From positions 98,003,761 to 98,067,760 of the forward strand of contig OX457036.1 in NCBI GenBank assembly GCA_949752735.1: a DNA stretch of 64,000 nucleotides, given 5' to 3'. The notes beneath the pieces are model-generated. The model had not been told where the DNA came from, made no database searches, and worked only from the letters and a program-made list of their open reading frames with translations. The position numbers and the translations under genes were made by a program. The first letter of the stretch is position 1, and each line of letters starts with the position of its first letter. Source of the stretch: Lumbricus terrestris. Its lineage: Eukaryota; Annelida; Clitellata; Crassiclitellata; Lumbricidae. Shown here piece by piece: positions 44,441 to 53,300 of the stretch.

Positions 44441-44544
44441 AAACATGTAGACGTATGTTGTTACGTTGGGAAATACGTCTAACATATGTTTTGAATCATG
44501 TCAAAAAATACGTCTGAAAATATTATATTTTTTTACTTACTAAA
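44430..44544 (+). repeat. ACGT-rich intergenic repeat, copy 3
   Basis: The same unit (ACATACGTGAAAACATGTAG ... GTCTGAAAA) as 43912-44010, with a few changes. It ends in TTTACTTACTAAAATG of the next gene. Confidence 0.85.
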
Positions 44545-44850
44545 ATGCCGGGTATAATAATCACAGACGACGTGAAAAGAGACGATTACCAAAAAGATTA
44601 TCAGAAAATCGTGGAAAGAATAATCCTCGACTATATAGACAAAACACTAACTATAGAGGCAATCAACACGATCAACGAGTATATTTTAAAAGCTCTCATA
44701 GACGATAACATTTCAGATGAGGGTCCGATAGATATTAAAATAGAGGTGGATATACTGGGAAAAAAGATGCAATGGGGGCTATGTCTTAAGAAATTTCATA
44801 AAGAATCTATAAAAATAACGACTAACGCAAACACATATGAAAACATGTAG
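44545..44850 (+). CDS. Short degenerate paralog in the duplicated cluster
   Basis: 101 residues. The start (ITDDVKRDDY) resembles the DPTKRD start of the 299-residue protein. The middle keeps INTINEYILKALIDDNISDE and the end keeps ESIKITTNAN..ENM of the 239-residue protein. The intervening part is rearranged, probably through frameshifted segments. I read it as a decaying third copy that is still open. A function is unlikely but not excluded. Confidence 0.5.
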   Translation: MPGIIITDDVKRDDYQKDYQKIVERIILDYIDKTLTIEAINTINEYILKALIDDNISDEGPIDIKIEVDILGKKMQWGLCLKKFHKESIKITTNANTYENM

Positions 44851-44941
44851 ACGTATGTCGTTACGTCTGGAAATACGTCCAACTTATGTTTTTTTCACAC
44901 GTCGAAAAACACGTCTGAAAACATTATATTTTTAATTACAA
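44830..44941 (+). repeat. ACGT-rich intergenic repeat, copy 4
   Basis: The last copy of the unit (ACATGTAGACGTATGTCGTT ... ACACGTCTGAAAACATTATA), immediately upstream of the full-length 299-codon gene. Confidence 0.85.
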
Positions 44942-45841
44942 ATGCCGTTTGTAAAAATCAGTGACCCCACGAAAAGAGACGTTTTCATTGCTGATTATCT
45001 GAAAACCAGAGAGAATATTCGACAAAACTTTTTATCGGAGAGAATGGGAGATTCGGGACTACAACAAGAATTAACCAAGTTTTACAAGCCTATCGTTGAT
45101 TCACAATCCGCAATTTCCAAAGAGCAAAATGCCTTACTATCCGCCATCAATCAAAATTCGGTAGCTACTTCAAATGCGTTACAAGCACTTCCTTCGTTAC
45201 AGGGTCTTCAATTTTCTCAGCGTCCGGCGATAGAAGCGAATAGCTCCGATCCGACCAAGGATATCAGAACCCTGTATTTTGGAGATATGGCGACAAAGTA
45301 CCTTAGTCAATACCTCTCCGATAAAAAAATCACCGACACAACGTTCGGAATAAGAAACAAAAATGCCCAACGCTACATCGGCGACACTCCGATTTCGATT
45401 CAAGGAGACGACGTGACGGTTGGAAATAAGACTTACACAGGAACACCGGGGCTTTGGGAGTTGTTGACGATGAAACAGCCGGACGCCGCGATATACGATG
45501 ATAATGACATAGCTGATTACGCCGAGATTCTCACCACAACGAATGCTATAAGACAGGAAAAAAATCCTAACAAACCTAAATCATCTTCAAGCGATAAATA
45601 CAAACAAATTGTCAAACCGATATGGGAAAAGATAACCCTAGGCACAGTAGGTAAAGGCGTTGACGTAATCATCATCTCCGAAGACCCAAATGTATTAGCG
45701 AAACGGCTAGATTTATTAGTTAACGAATTCACCGCGGGTAACAATGGGGTAAGAAACGAGCTCGTAACGATATGCGACGCGTTACTACGACAAGGAGTGA
45801 TGAACAAGAATACTTACAAAAATATAATGTCGATATTATAA
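44942..45841 (+). CDS. Conserved Polinton protein of unknown function (299 aa)
   Basis: 299 residues with a charged helical N-terminus (KRDVFIADYLKTRENIRQNF), a glutamine/serine-rich helix, then a globular part with YFGDMATKYL, TYTGTPGLWELL, YAEILTTTNAIRQ, NPNKPKSS and RNELVTICDALLRQGV. This pattern recurs in many invertebrate Polintons as an uncharacterised family. The conserved position between the duplicated cluster and the capsid genes suggests a virion or scaffold role, but nothing catalytic is visible. The start at ATTACAAATG is supported by homology with 44027. It ends one base before the next ATG. Confidence 0.75.
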   Translation: MPFVKISDPTKRDVFIADYLKTRENIRQNFLSERMGDSGLQQELTKFYKPIVDSQSAISKEQNALLSAINQNSVATSNALQALPSLQGLQFSQRPAIEANSSDPTKDIRTLYFGDMATKYLSQYLSDKKITDTTFGIRNKNAQRYIGDTPISIQGDDVTVGNKTYTGTPGLWELLTMKQPDAAIYDDNDIADYAEILTTTNAIRQEKNPNKPKSSSSDKYKQIVKPIWEKITLGTVGKGVDVIIISEDPNVLAKRLDLLVNEFTAGNNGVRNELVTICDALLRQGVMNKNTYKNIMSIL

Positions 45842-45842
45842 A

Positions 45843-46277
45843 ATGCTGATCATTAATAGAAGGAGTTACAAGAAGCGATACGTTATCGGTGGATCCGGTA
45901 TAATTGATACTATTTCAGGATTTTTCAAAAGACTAGCCACATCGAACGCCGCCAAACAGTTAGCAACGAGAGCTCTTAGTGCAAGCAAAGACGTGGCGAC
46001 AGAAATTGGGAAAAAGGCGATAGATGTTGGGAAATCAGCCGCAACCGATGCCGGTAAAAGATTAGTAGAGAAAGCTGCGGCAAAACTGTTAGCTCCTCCA
46101 AAGAAAAATATTATTCCGGTTACGCAGGAAACTCGAGATATTATTGATCGACTTAGTAGCGTCGGGGTGAATCCGGAGAATATCAATAATCTAATGATGG
46201 GGAATGGTTTGAAGAATGCCATATCAATCCAAGATTTAGTGCGTCGACAAAACGGTGCGGGAATGAAGGTCGCGTAA
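45843..46277 (+). CDS. Basic pVI/pX-like minor virion protein candidate
   Basis: 144 residues, basic N-terminus (NRRSYKKRY), then an amphipathic Ala/Lys-rich helix (residues 22-83: SNAAKQLATRALSASKDV) and a C-terminal part. Two perfect matches to the adenain consensus are present: IGGS|G at 15-19 and MMGN|G at 118-122. Cleavage at both would release the first 18 residues and a C-terminal peptide, like the processing of adenovirus pVI and pX. The role is inferred from these sites, charge and position before the capsid gene. The start lies in ATTATAAAATG. Confidence 0.6.
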   Translation: MLIINRRSYKKRYVIGGSGIIDTISGFFKRLATSNAAKQLATRALSASKDVATEIGKKAIDVGKSAATDAGKRLVEKAAAKLLAPPKKNIIPVTQETRDIIDRLSSVGVNPENINNLMMGNGLKNAISIQDLVRRQNGAGMKVA

Positions 46278-46303
46278 TAAAAAAAATATTATTCTTCAAT
46301 AAA

Positions 46304-47593
46304 ATGAAGTCTGATATTCTAAGAATTAACGATAAACCTGAGATTGATGAGGGTATCGAGCGCTACGAATGTTACGAGTATAACCCGATAACGGGAGCGA
46401 ATCTAAACACCGCGGGGCGAATAGAAATTAACATCGAAACTCAAAGTCTTTACTGTCATCCAGCGGAATCTTATCTATTATTCGAGGGCAGATTGTTGAA
46501 GGCGGACAACATCACCTTTTACGCTAATGCCGATGCTGTAGCCCTTACGAATAATGGACTCATGCACCTATTCAGCCAAATTTCGTATTTCATGTCGGGC
46601 CAAGAAATTGAATCGTTATTTCACCCAGGCCAAGCAACTACGATGCTAGGATTACTAAAATACCCAAATGATTTTCAACTAGCACAAGGTTTGAATCAGC
46701 TGTGGTACAAGGACAGTGGCACGACGGCTGTTATCGCGGATAATCTAGGTTTCGCTGTCAGACAGTCGTATCTAATTCGAAAACCGGGGGACAAGGGCAC
46801 GTTTAGCTTCATCGTTCCGTTGAAACATATTTTTGGATTTTGCGATGATTACGACAAGGTTGTTTATGGTGTGAAACATACGCTAACTCTTGTTCGTAAA
46901 GCCGACGACGATGCAATTTTTCGACTCGCTGCTGCGGGTGCTGGGACAGTTAGACTTGATAAAATCTCATGGTTTATGCCACAGGTTAAACCATCTCTTA
47001 TGGAGGACAACCAATTGAACAAAATTATCGAATCGAAAGCATCGGTGCTATTTGGATTCAGGGCTCGCCAATGCGAAACTATGTCCGTCCAACCATCGAG
47101 AAACTATTGCTGGCAACTTGGTGTCAAGACATCTCCTGAACAACCTAGGTACATCATAGTTGGATTTCAAATCGAACGAAGCGGCGATCAAGAAAAAAAC
47201 CCATCGATTTTCGATCATTGCAATCTGAATAACTTGTTCGTGACGATAAACGGTGATCAATACCCAGCCGCCGGCTACAACCTATCATTCCCGAATCAGC
47301 AATTCTCACGAGCGTACCGAGAAGCGGCCACGTTTAGCGAAAAATTCTACGGAATGGACGAACAGATAACGCAAAGCAATATCACACCGGCAGACTTCAA
47401 AGACCTGTTCCCGATTATGGTGTTTGATGTAAGCAATCAATGCGAGCGTCTGAAGGGCTCGATAGTCAATATCCAGATCAAAGGTACTTTTGGTGCTAAT
47501 CCGCCGGTTAATACACAAGCGTACGCGGTGGTGATTTATGATAAGTTATTCAAGTTTCAATCGGATGGTAACAAAATTGTCGCTATGAACTAA
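46304..47593 (+). CDS. Major capsid protein (adintovirus-type hexon, double jelly-roll)
   Basis: 429 residues, the largest structural frame. It shows beta-rich blocks and the motifs FGFCDDYDKVVYGVKHTLTL and DDDAIFRLAA in the middle, followed by WFMPQVKPS, LNNLFVTINGDQYPA and YAVVIYDKLF, as in hexon proteins of animal Polintons. Two jelly-roll halves meet near the FGFCDDYDK motif. It forms the icosahedral shell. The start lies in TCAATAAAATG, 26 bp after the previous stop. It converges with the fibre-like gene across a 57-bp gap with no AATAAA. Confidence 0.82.
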   Translation: MKSDILRINDKPEIDEGIERYECYEYNPITGANLNTAGRIEINIETQSLYCHPAESYLLFEGRLLKADNITFYANADAVALTNNGLMHLFSQISYFMSGQEIESLFHPGQATTMLGLLKYPNDFQLAQGLNQLWYKDSGTTAVIADNLGFAVRQSYLIRKPGDKGTFSFIVPLKHIFGFCDDYDKVVYGVKHTLTLVRKADDDAIFRLAAAGAGTVRLDKISWFMPQVKPSLMEDNQLNKIIESKASVLFGFRARQCETMSVQPSRNYCWQLGVKTSPEQPRYIIVGFQIERSGDQEKNPSIFDHCNLNNLFVTINGDQYPAAGYNLSFPNQQFSRAYREAATFSEKFYGMDEQITQSNITPADFKDLFPIMVFDVSNQCERLKGSIVNIQIKGTFGANPPVNTQAYAVVIYDKLFKFQSDGNKIVAMN

Positions 47594-47650
47594 AGAAATA
47601 TCTTGTACTGTGGAAATGTGGAAATTCAAAACTAAATATGGTTTCGAATT

Positions 47651-48394
47651 TTAAGGTCGTAAGTATGCAGCTGAAAAGTCATGTGCCTCAATGTTTACAG
47701 CAGCGTTTGCTATAACAGCTATCTCGAGGTAGTCGGTATTAGTTAATCGAACTAGACAAGTACCCGATACATTATTATTCGCTCCAGCCGTACCCCCACC
47801 ACCGAAATCACCTCCACCACCGGGCATCTTCATGTACACCCTCCCAGTTTTGATCAAGGAAACATTACCAGAAGTTCTAACAGTATCGGCGTGAAATTCC
47901 ACAAACACCGAAACCATATAACATCCAGCTTTCTGAGGAAAGAATCGTTTAGAATTGATGAAACAATTATCCGGATCGAATCTTTTTGTATTAAAATTTA
48001 CTGTCGTGGAGGTGCTAGCGGGGATAGCCTGAGCAGTGGAGGTGAAAGCACTAAACGCCGGGCCAAAGAATTCGTCTCTAGATACTATCGAAGCAATTTG
48101 TTCGTCGACATATTTTTTATTTGTTAAATGATTATCGTTGGAAGGTACATTATCGTGATTCGTTATCAAATCATAGGCTTGTCCGTAACTTAGAGCCTCA
48201 TCCATTCCTGCATCCGGATTATTCGTTATAGGTAGACCTTTGATACAGTTACCATTCATATTTAGATCACCAGTAGCCGAACTCGCTCCATCTAACCTTA
48301 GAAAAGTATTGTTTACTTGACTAAGAGTAACACCTCCAGCAATTATTCTTGTCGTAGTTCCAACATCGGTGTGTCCAAATTTATCAACAGGCAT
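47651..48394 (-). CDS. Fibre-like protein 1 (shaft plus C1q/TNF-like head)
   Basis: 247 residues. The N-terminus (MPVDKFGHTDVGTTT) is followed by shaft repeats of the FLRLDG...TGDLNMNGN..KGLP type and NKKYVDEQI, known from trimeric tail fibres. The C-terminal 130 residues have the order of a C1q/TNF-like head (FNTKRF, QKAGCYMVSVFVEF, YLEIAVIANA, FSAAYLRP). A Gly-rich loop (MPGGGGDFGGGG) interrupts the head. It presumably binds the host cell surface. The start lies in TTTATAAAAATG. It is paralogous to 48424-49080. Confidence 0.75.
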   Translation of the reverse strand: MPVDKFGHTDVGTTTRIIAGGVTLSQVNNTFLRLDGASSATGDLNMNGNCIKGLPITNNPDAGMDEALSYGQAYDLITNHDNVPSNDNHLTNKKYVDEQIASIVSRDEFFGPAFSAFTSTAQAIPASTSTTVNFNTKRFDPDNCFINSKRFFPQKAGCYMVSVFVEFHADTVRTSGNVSLIKTGRVYMKMPGGGGDFGGGGTAGANNNVSGTCLVRLTNTDYLEIAVIANAAVNIEAHDFSAAYLRP

Positions 48395-48423
48395 TTTTAT
48401 AAACAGATTATTTTTTTCAGTCG

Positions 48424-49080
48424 CTATGGTCGTAAGAATGCGACGGAAAAGTCTCTCGCTACTATGAATGTTTGGTCGGTTGAATAAACGTGAATCTCGA
48501 GATAATCGGTTTCGGTTAGAAAAACTACGCGACTAATCGATGCCTTCAAATCCCCTCCGCCTGAAATTTGCATGTCCACCCCTTCATTTTTATAAAGGTA
48601 GACGTAACTACTAGTACTACTAATCATATTGAGGCCTTGAAATTCTACGCACATCGAAACGATATAGCAACCGGCTTTACCAGGAGTGAAACGAGTCAGT
48701 TTCGCACTAATGGCGCTATCTCTTTTGAATCTTACTATTTCGAAAGAAACTCTTGTGAAAGTATTAGCGTCTATAATTTGTAAATCTGGAGTGTAAGCGC
48801 TAATCGCGGGCCCGATTGCATTTTTTGCCGCTGCATCGATGTATTTCGTTATTAAATCCATAACCTGCCCTCGACTTAGTGCCTCGTCTTTTCCCGCTTC
48901 CGAAGTATTCGCTGTAGGTAGACCTTTTATCACGCGGCCATTCATATCTAGATCTCCAGTAACAGGGTTTGCTCCATCAACCCTTAGAAAAGTACTGTTT
49001 GCCTGAGTTAATGTGACGCCGCCGGCAATTACTCTTGTTGTAGTTCCAACATCGGTGTGCCCAAATTTATCGACTGGCAT
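48424..49080 (-). CDS. Fibre-like protein 2 (shaft plus C1q/TNF-like head)
   Basis: 218 residues. The first 78 are about three-quarters identical to fibre-like protein 1 (anchor and shaft), but the head is strongly diverged and lacks the long Gly-rich loop. Head landmarks are retained: FTPGKAGCYIVSMCVEFQG, YLEIHVYS and FSVAFLRP. Two fibres with a common anchor and different heads suggest alternative or heterotypic receptor binding. The start lies in GTAATAAAATG. Confidence 0.75.
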   Translation of the reverse strand: MPVDKFGHTDVGTTTRVIAGGVTLTQANSTFLRVDGANPVTGDLDMNGRVIKGLPTANTSEAGKDEALSRGQVMDLITKYIDAAAKNAIGPAISAYTPDLQIIDANTFTRVSFEIVRFKRDSAISAKLTRFTPGKAGCYIVSMCVEFQGLNMISSTSSYVYLYKNEGVDMQISGGGDLKASISRVVFLTETDYLEIHVYSTDQTFIVARDFSVAFLRP

Positions 49081-49097
49081 TTTATTACGCGATAATA

Positions 49098-49532
49098 TTA
49101 ATACAAACTATTGATAACATTTTGAAATTTACAACCATCAGTCATCGTCTTTTTCAAAACATACAAACATAGATGGCCACAAAACACTTCATTATCCGGT
49201 TGAATTCGTTCACTATTATAGTACACAGGACTATGTAAATACTTGACGAGTTCTGTGGGTGGTTGTAGGCCGTAGCTATCGAAATATATTTTAACCTTAC
49301 CGTTCTTTAAAAAACCGACCCAGTGAGTTCCGTTCCCATTAGAATCATCCAAGTTCAATATCCCGCATTCATTCAGTCTAGGTTTCTTCGGTAGCTCGTC
49401 TCGTAAGAAGACACCCCTGAAGTTTAGGATATTTAGTTTCTTCGCGGCATCGATCAACTGTATGTTTGAAAGAGGGATATTTGGTAGTATGATACCTTCA
49501 ACGTTTATGTTTTTGTATGTTTCAAAACTCAT
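49098..49532 (-). CDS. Adenain-type cysteine protease
   Basis: 144 residues. Catalytic residues in order: His70 in THWVGF, Asp85 in IYFDSYG, Gln111, and Cys118 in FCGHLCLYVL, the arrangement of adenovirus protease and related maturation proteases. It should cleave virion precursors at (M/I/L)xGx|G or (M/I/L)xGG|x sites, which are present in the PLA2-like, minor and pVI-like proteins. The product is shorter than adenain (about 204 residues), as is usual in Polintons. The start lies in AATGTAAAAATG. Confidence 0.9.
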   Translation of the reverse strand: MSFETYKNINVEGIILPNIPLSNIQLIDAAKKLNILNFRGVFLRDELPKKPRLNECGILNLDDSNGNGTHWVGFLKNGKVKIYFDSYGLQPPTELVKYLHSPVYYNSERIQPDNEVFCGHLCLYVLKKTMTDGCKFQNVINSLY

Positions 49533-49534
49533 TT

Positions 49535-50332
49535 TTACATTTCGCTTAAATATTTTATAAAGTTATACGCTTTTTCCACCTGATCTATTTTGTTCGCTTT
49601 TTCTATATTTTTTCCTAATAGCACCGGGTGTATATTCAACCAATTCACAGCTTTATGAAGTTCTTTTTCATCGAACGATGATATTGGCAAAACAAAATCG
49701 AGTTGCCAAACCGAACCGTAATTGTCCATGCTCATTCCCTCTTCAAATTGGAACTCGATCCATTTCGTAAATGTTTTAAGACCGATACCGATTTTAGATT
49801 TGAGACATTCTGGGATTTCCATTTTTATATTATGAGAATTTTTAATATTATCTAAATGTTTTGCTTCTACGCAGGCGAGATAATATTTATGCCTACAATC
49901 TTTGCATTCATTAGCATGTCCATCTTTCTTAAATCGATTTTTAACGTATTCCGATATGTTCTTCTCTATTTTGCACCGGCTGCACACTTTCTTATCCTTC
50001 GTTTCCTTATTTTCCTGTCTCGCGTACTTATGCGTTAGCTCCTTTACTTTAGCATTTTTACAGAGTTTACAGCTCGGATAACTTCCGCTCTTTTGTCTTT
50101 TATCTTTATGAAAATTGTCTAAGCTTTTTTCAATCTTACAGCAGCAGCAAACTTTTTTGTTTTTTGTTTCCCTCACTTCAAGCTCTGAGTATTTTTGTGT
50201 AAGTTCCTTCGTTTTGATAATGACACACATTTTACAAGAAGCAAAATAGCCGCTCTTATAACGTTCGTTTTTGTAAAATTCAGTTAAGCTTTTTTCCATT
50301 TTGCAACTGGCGCATAATTTTGAGTCTGTCAT
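49535..50332 (-). CDS. Triple zinc-ribbon protein with degenerate HNH-like domain
   Basis: 265 residues. Three tandem zinc-ribbon units with CxxC pairs at 7/10 and 33/36, 62/65 and 88/91, 117/120 and 143/146. The C-terminal part (about 195-250) has the spacing of an HNH endonuclease (MDNYGSVWQLDFVLPIS, NWLNIHPVLLGKN, KANKID), but the His of the usual LDH is Phe213. The catalytic first His is thus missing, suggesting a DNA-binding or packaging role rather than cleavage. The start lies in AATATAAAATG. Its 3' end nearly abuts the protease start. Confidence 0.75.
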   Translation of the reverse strand: MTDSKLCASCKMEKSLTEFYKNERYKSGYFASCKMCVIIKTKELTQKYSELEVRETKNKKVCCCCKIEKSLDNFHKDKRQKSGSYPSCKLCKNAKVKELTHKYARQENKETKDKKVCSRCKIEKNISEYVKNRFKKDGHANECKDCRHKYYLACVEAKHLDNIKNSHNIKMEIPECLKSKIGIGLKTFTKWIEFQFEEGMSMDNYGSVWQLDFVLPISSFDEKELHKAVNWLNIHPVLLGKNIEKANKIDQVEKAYNFIKYLSEM

Positions 50333-50353
50333 TTTATATTAGGATATTTTTTC

Positions 50354-53300
50354 TTAAGTAGATTTCAATAAATAGTGACCATATGCTAACGTGCTTATCC
50401 CATCATCCATTATCACTCGCTTGTCGTCGTCGGCTGAGAGGGCTATCTTATTAATCTCTTCTGTATAGATTTCGTGAAGATGAGATCTGATGACATTCAT
50501 TTTTCTTGACTGCTCTTTCCTCGTAAACAGGCAGTTCTTATAATCTTCATGGGTTATGGATTTCTTAACGACATTCTTCTTAACGCCCTTGCATTTCTTA
50601 TGATCTACGCCCGCCATCTTATACGAGTACAGCTTGGATCTCAACCCCACGAACTCTTCGATCTGTTTACCCGCAGCTTCGTCTTTGAACATACCGATGA
50701 CCTTTTTGTTAACTCCAGATTCTATACCCGAGGGGTGATCTTTAGGATAGTCACTTGTGTCAAATCTACTTCTAACATCGGGTGCTATATCAGTATAAAA
50801 ATCGTCGGTCTTAATTTCATAGGCTAACGAATCAGTATCTGTAAAAAGTAACTTCGCCCTATCCCCATACTTATCCTTGATGTAATTATAATGAAATTGA
50901 TACATGAGTGTTTTACTCAAGTCTAGGATGCACATACCAAGATATATCGGTTTGTTATAGAGCAACGAAGTTTTTTTCATGTGAATGGCAATTAAATTTT
51001 CATTAAAAATAGTTCGAGTGTCGTAACTCGTTTTCGCTGCTAGTTTTATAGCTTGCTTCTCGCTTGAAACCAGTTTAATATCTACGCGGGACTCTATATT
51101 TTCGCAAGTCTTACCAAACACGCTATTGTTCATAAGTTTGAAAAAGTCTTTCTCGAAATCGTTTGTGGCTTTGGTCCTCAGGTTAGTATTTAGGTCGATA
51201 TATTTTTTCAACCAGGTGCTTTCTTCAAATTTAATTCCTCGATGAATTTTGGTAATCTTCAAACCTAGGCTTTCATACTGCTTCAAATTTTCATAATGGG
51301 TTATGTACTTTACTTTGTCATTCAGGTTTGGGATGAGTTTAGGAACCGTTGAAGATTCAGGCGTGATATTCTCAGGGGCAAGAGGGTAGTCGTTGTGAAG
51401 ATCGTGTAAATCTTTGGGATATTCCAAGTCCACCTCCAATATACACGGTATCGATCTCCAGTCGTTTTGCTCATCATTTGTCATCCACTTGAACCCGTGA
51501 GTTGGAAGATTCTTACACATTGCCCACCCATACAAGTTGTTAGCATCTAAATAGGTTATAAATGTTGAAGGTTTGCTTTCATTAAACGATGATATGTACT
51601 TGTTGTTTGCTTGTCCATAACGATGTGAAATTGTGCTAACACCACCTCTTATCCCATGCTTGACCATTAGTATCATATCGTAATCGCTCAATAATTCTAA
51701 CTTTACTTCAGTCAACTTTAATGAGGCATCCCATGCTAGTCCAGGAGAAGTGTAATACCAGGCGGGATCCAGGTTGTAGTTCTTCATGCAGACGTCTCTA
51801 AAATTCTCAAAGACATCGGCGAGCAGGAGAACATCACTCACGTTATATAAATCGTGATATTCTCTGAATGTTTTGAAACCAAATTCTTTCCATACTACCT
51901 GTGCGTGGTTGTAGTCTTTGTCACTGATACCTGAGTCGTTTAGTTTCGAATAGAATGCTGACTTTGGCGGTAGTTCTGTTTCATTCAGTTGATCGATGGA
52001 GCTAACGTGATCATACGGATATACCCCTTTTCTAAGCAAGAGATCGAGCTGATTGCCAGAGTAGTACTTGCTTATATTTTTACACTGGTCTTTGCTAAGG
52101 TTCTTCGATAATGCGTCGAGACCCGCTGGCATGAATCTAAAACTATCGATGAAACGTAATTCACGCTTGACCTCTTTCTCTTTCCCTTCTTTGTTAATAA
52201 ACTTATCGACTACAACATCTCTGCTAAATGAGATATACTTTTCTTCATTGCAGGGGATGCATTTAATCTGTTCATTATTACCACCCCGTAATTTCTTCAC
52301 GAATAGATGGCTATCGTAGCCGGTTAGATTATGGAATACTACTGGGAAAAACTTGGGGACTCTATACTTTAGATTACAAATCTTGTGAGCGGCGCCTCTG
52401 AATTTCCCAGTAAGATGGCAGTGGTCTCTTACTCGTATGTCATTATCATCATCACCATCAGAGAACTCACTCCCGCAGATATGGCAAACAGTAGCCGAGT
52501 AGTATAGCTCCTTGTCGTCCTTTCCAAATATCATTTTCTTTGGGAATTTAAATTGATTATAAATATCTTTTACTTTCTCTATAAGACTGTCAATAAATAT
52601 CTGCGCTACATCATCGTCTTCGCTCTTCGCTGTGAACGTTATAGGAGCTTGTGAATATAGGTCATCGTCGAAACATTTTATATGGTAACAAAACGAGCTA
52701 GGAGTATGTTTCTGGTATTTATTGGTGTAAGACGTGCTGGGATCGGGTTGACATGTATCGATCGGTTTAATGAAGGATTCGAAATCCGCATAGATAATAA
52801 AAGGTACTCGCATTTTTCGATAATAATTTTTAAAACTCAAAATAGTTCCTGGGTTTGGGAGTTCTATTCGTTGAGCGTCATGTTGCGAACAGTACTCGAT
52901 GTGTTTGTTAAGCGAGTCTTTCGTTCTGTAACCGATTAAACATCTTCTACAATAGTGCATCGAATTTACAGATTTTTCTGTTCGTGCCGCCATCAATCTA
53001 TTAAAGTTCTTGATCCAACAGTAATGTTTCTTTTCATCGTCGGAAATAAGCAGTAGATCTACGCAGGTATCGCTTTCATGCTTCGATATGTATAATGGGT
53101 ATACGCTCTTTTCAAAGCCGAATACGCTAACGCTAATGTTATTACTACGCTCAAACTTATTTATAATATTAGCATCAGCAGCAACTGGGAACACGATACC
53201 GCTCCAATCGAGTTTCTTAGATTGTTCTATCAGGTCTTTAGTGATTCTTTCAGGGTGCTCATCAACTGGATTCAACGCTCTAGTAATACACCATTTGAAA

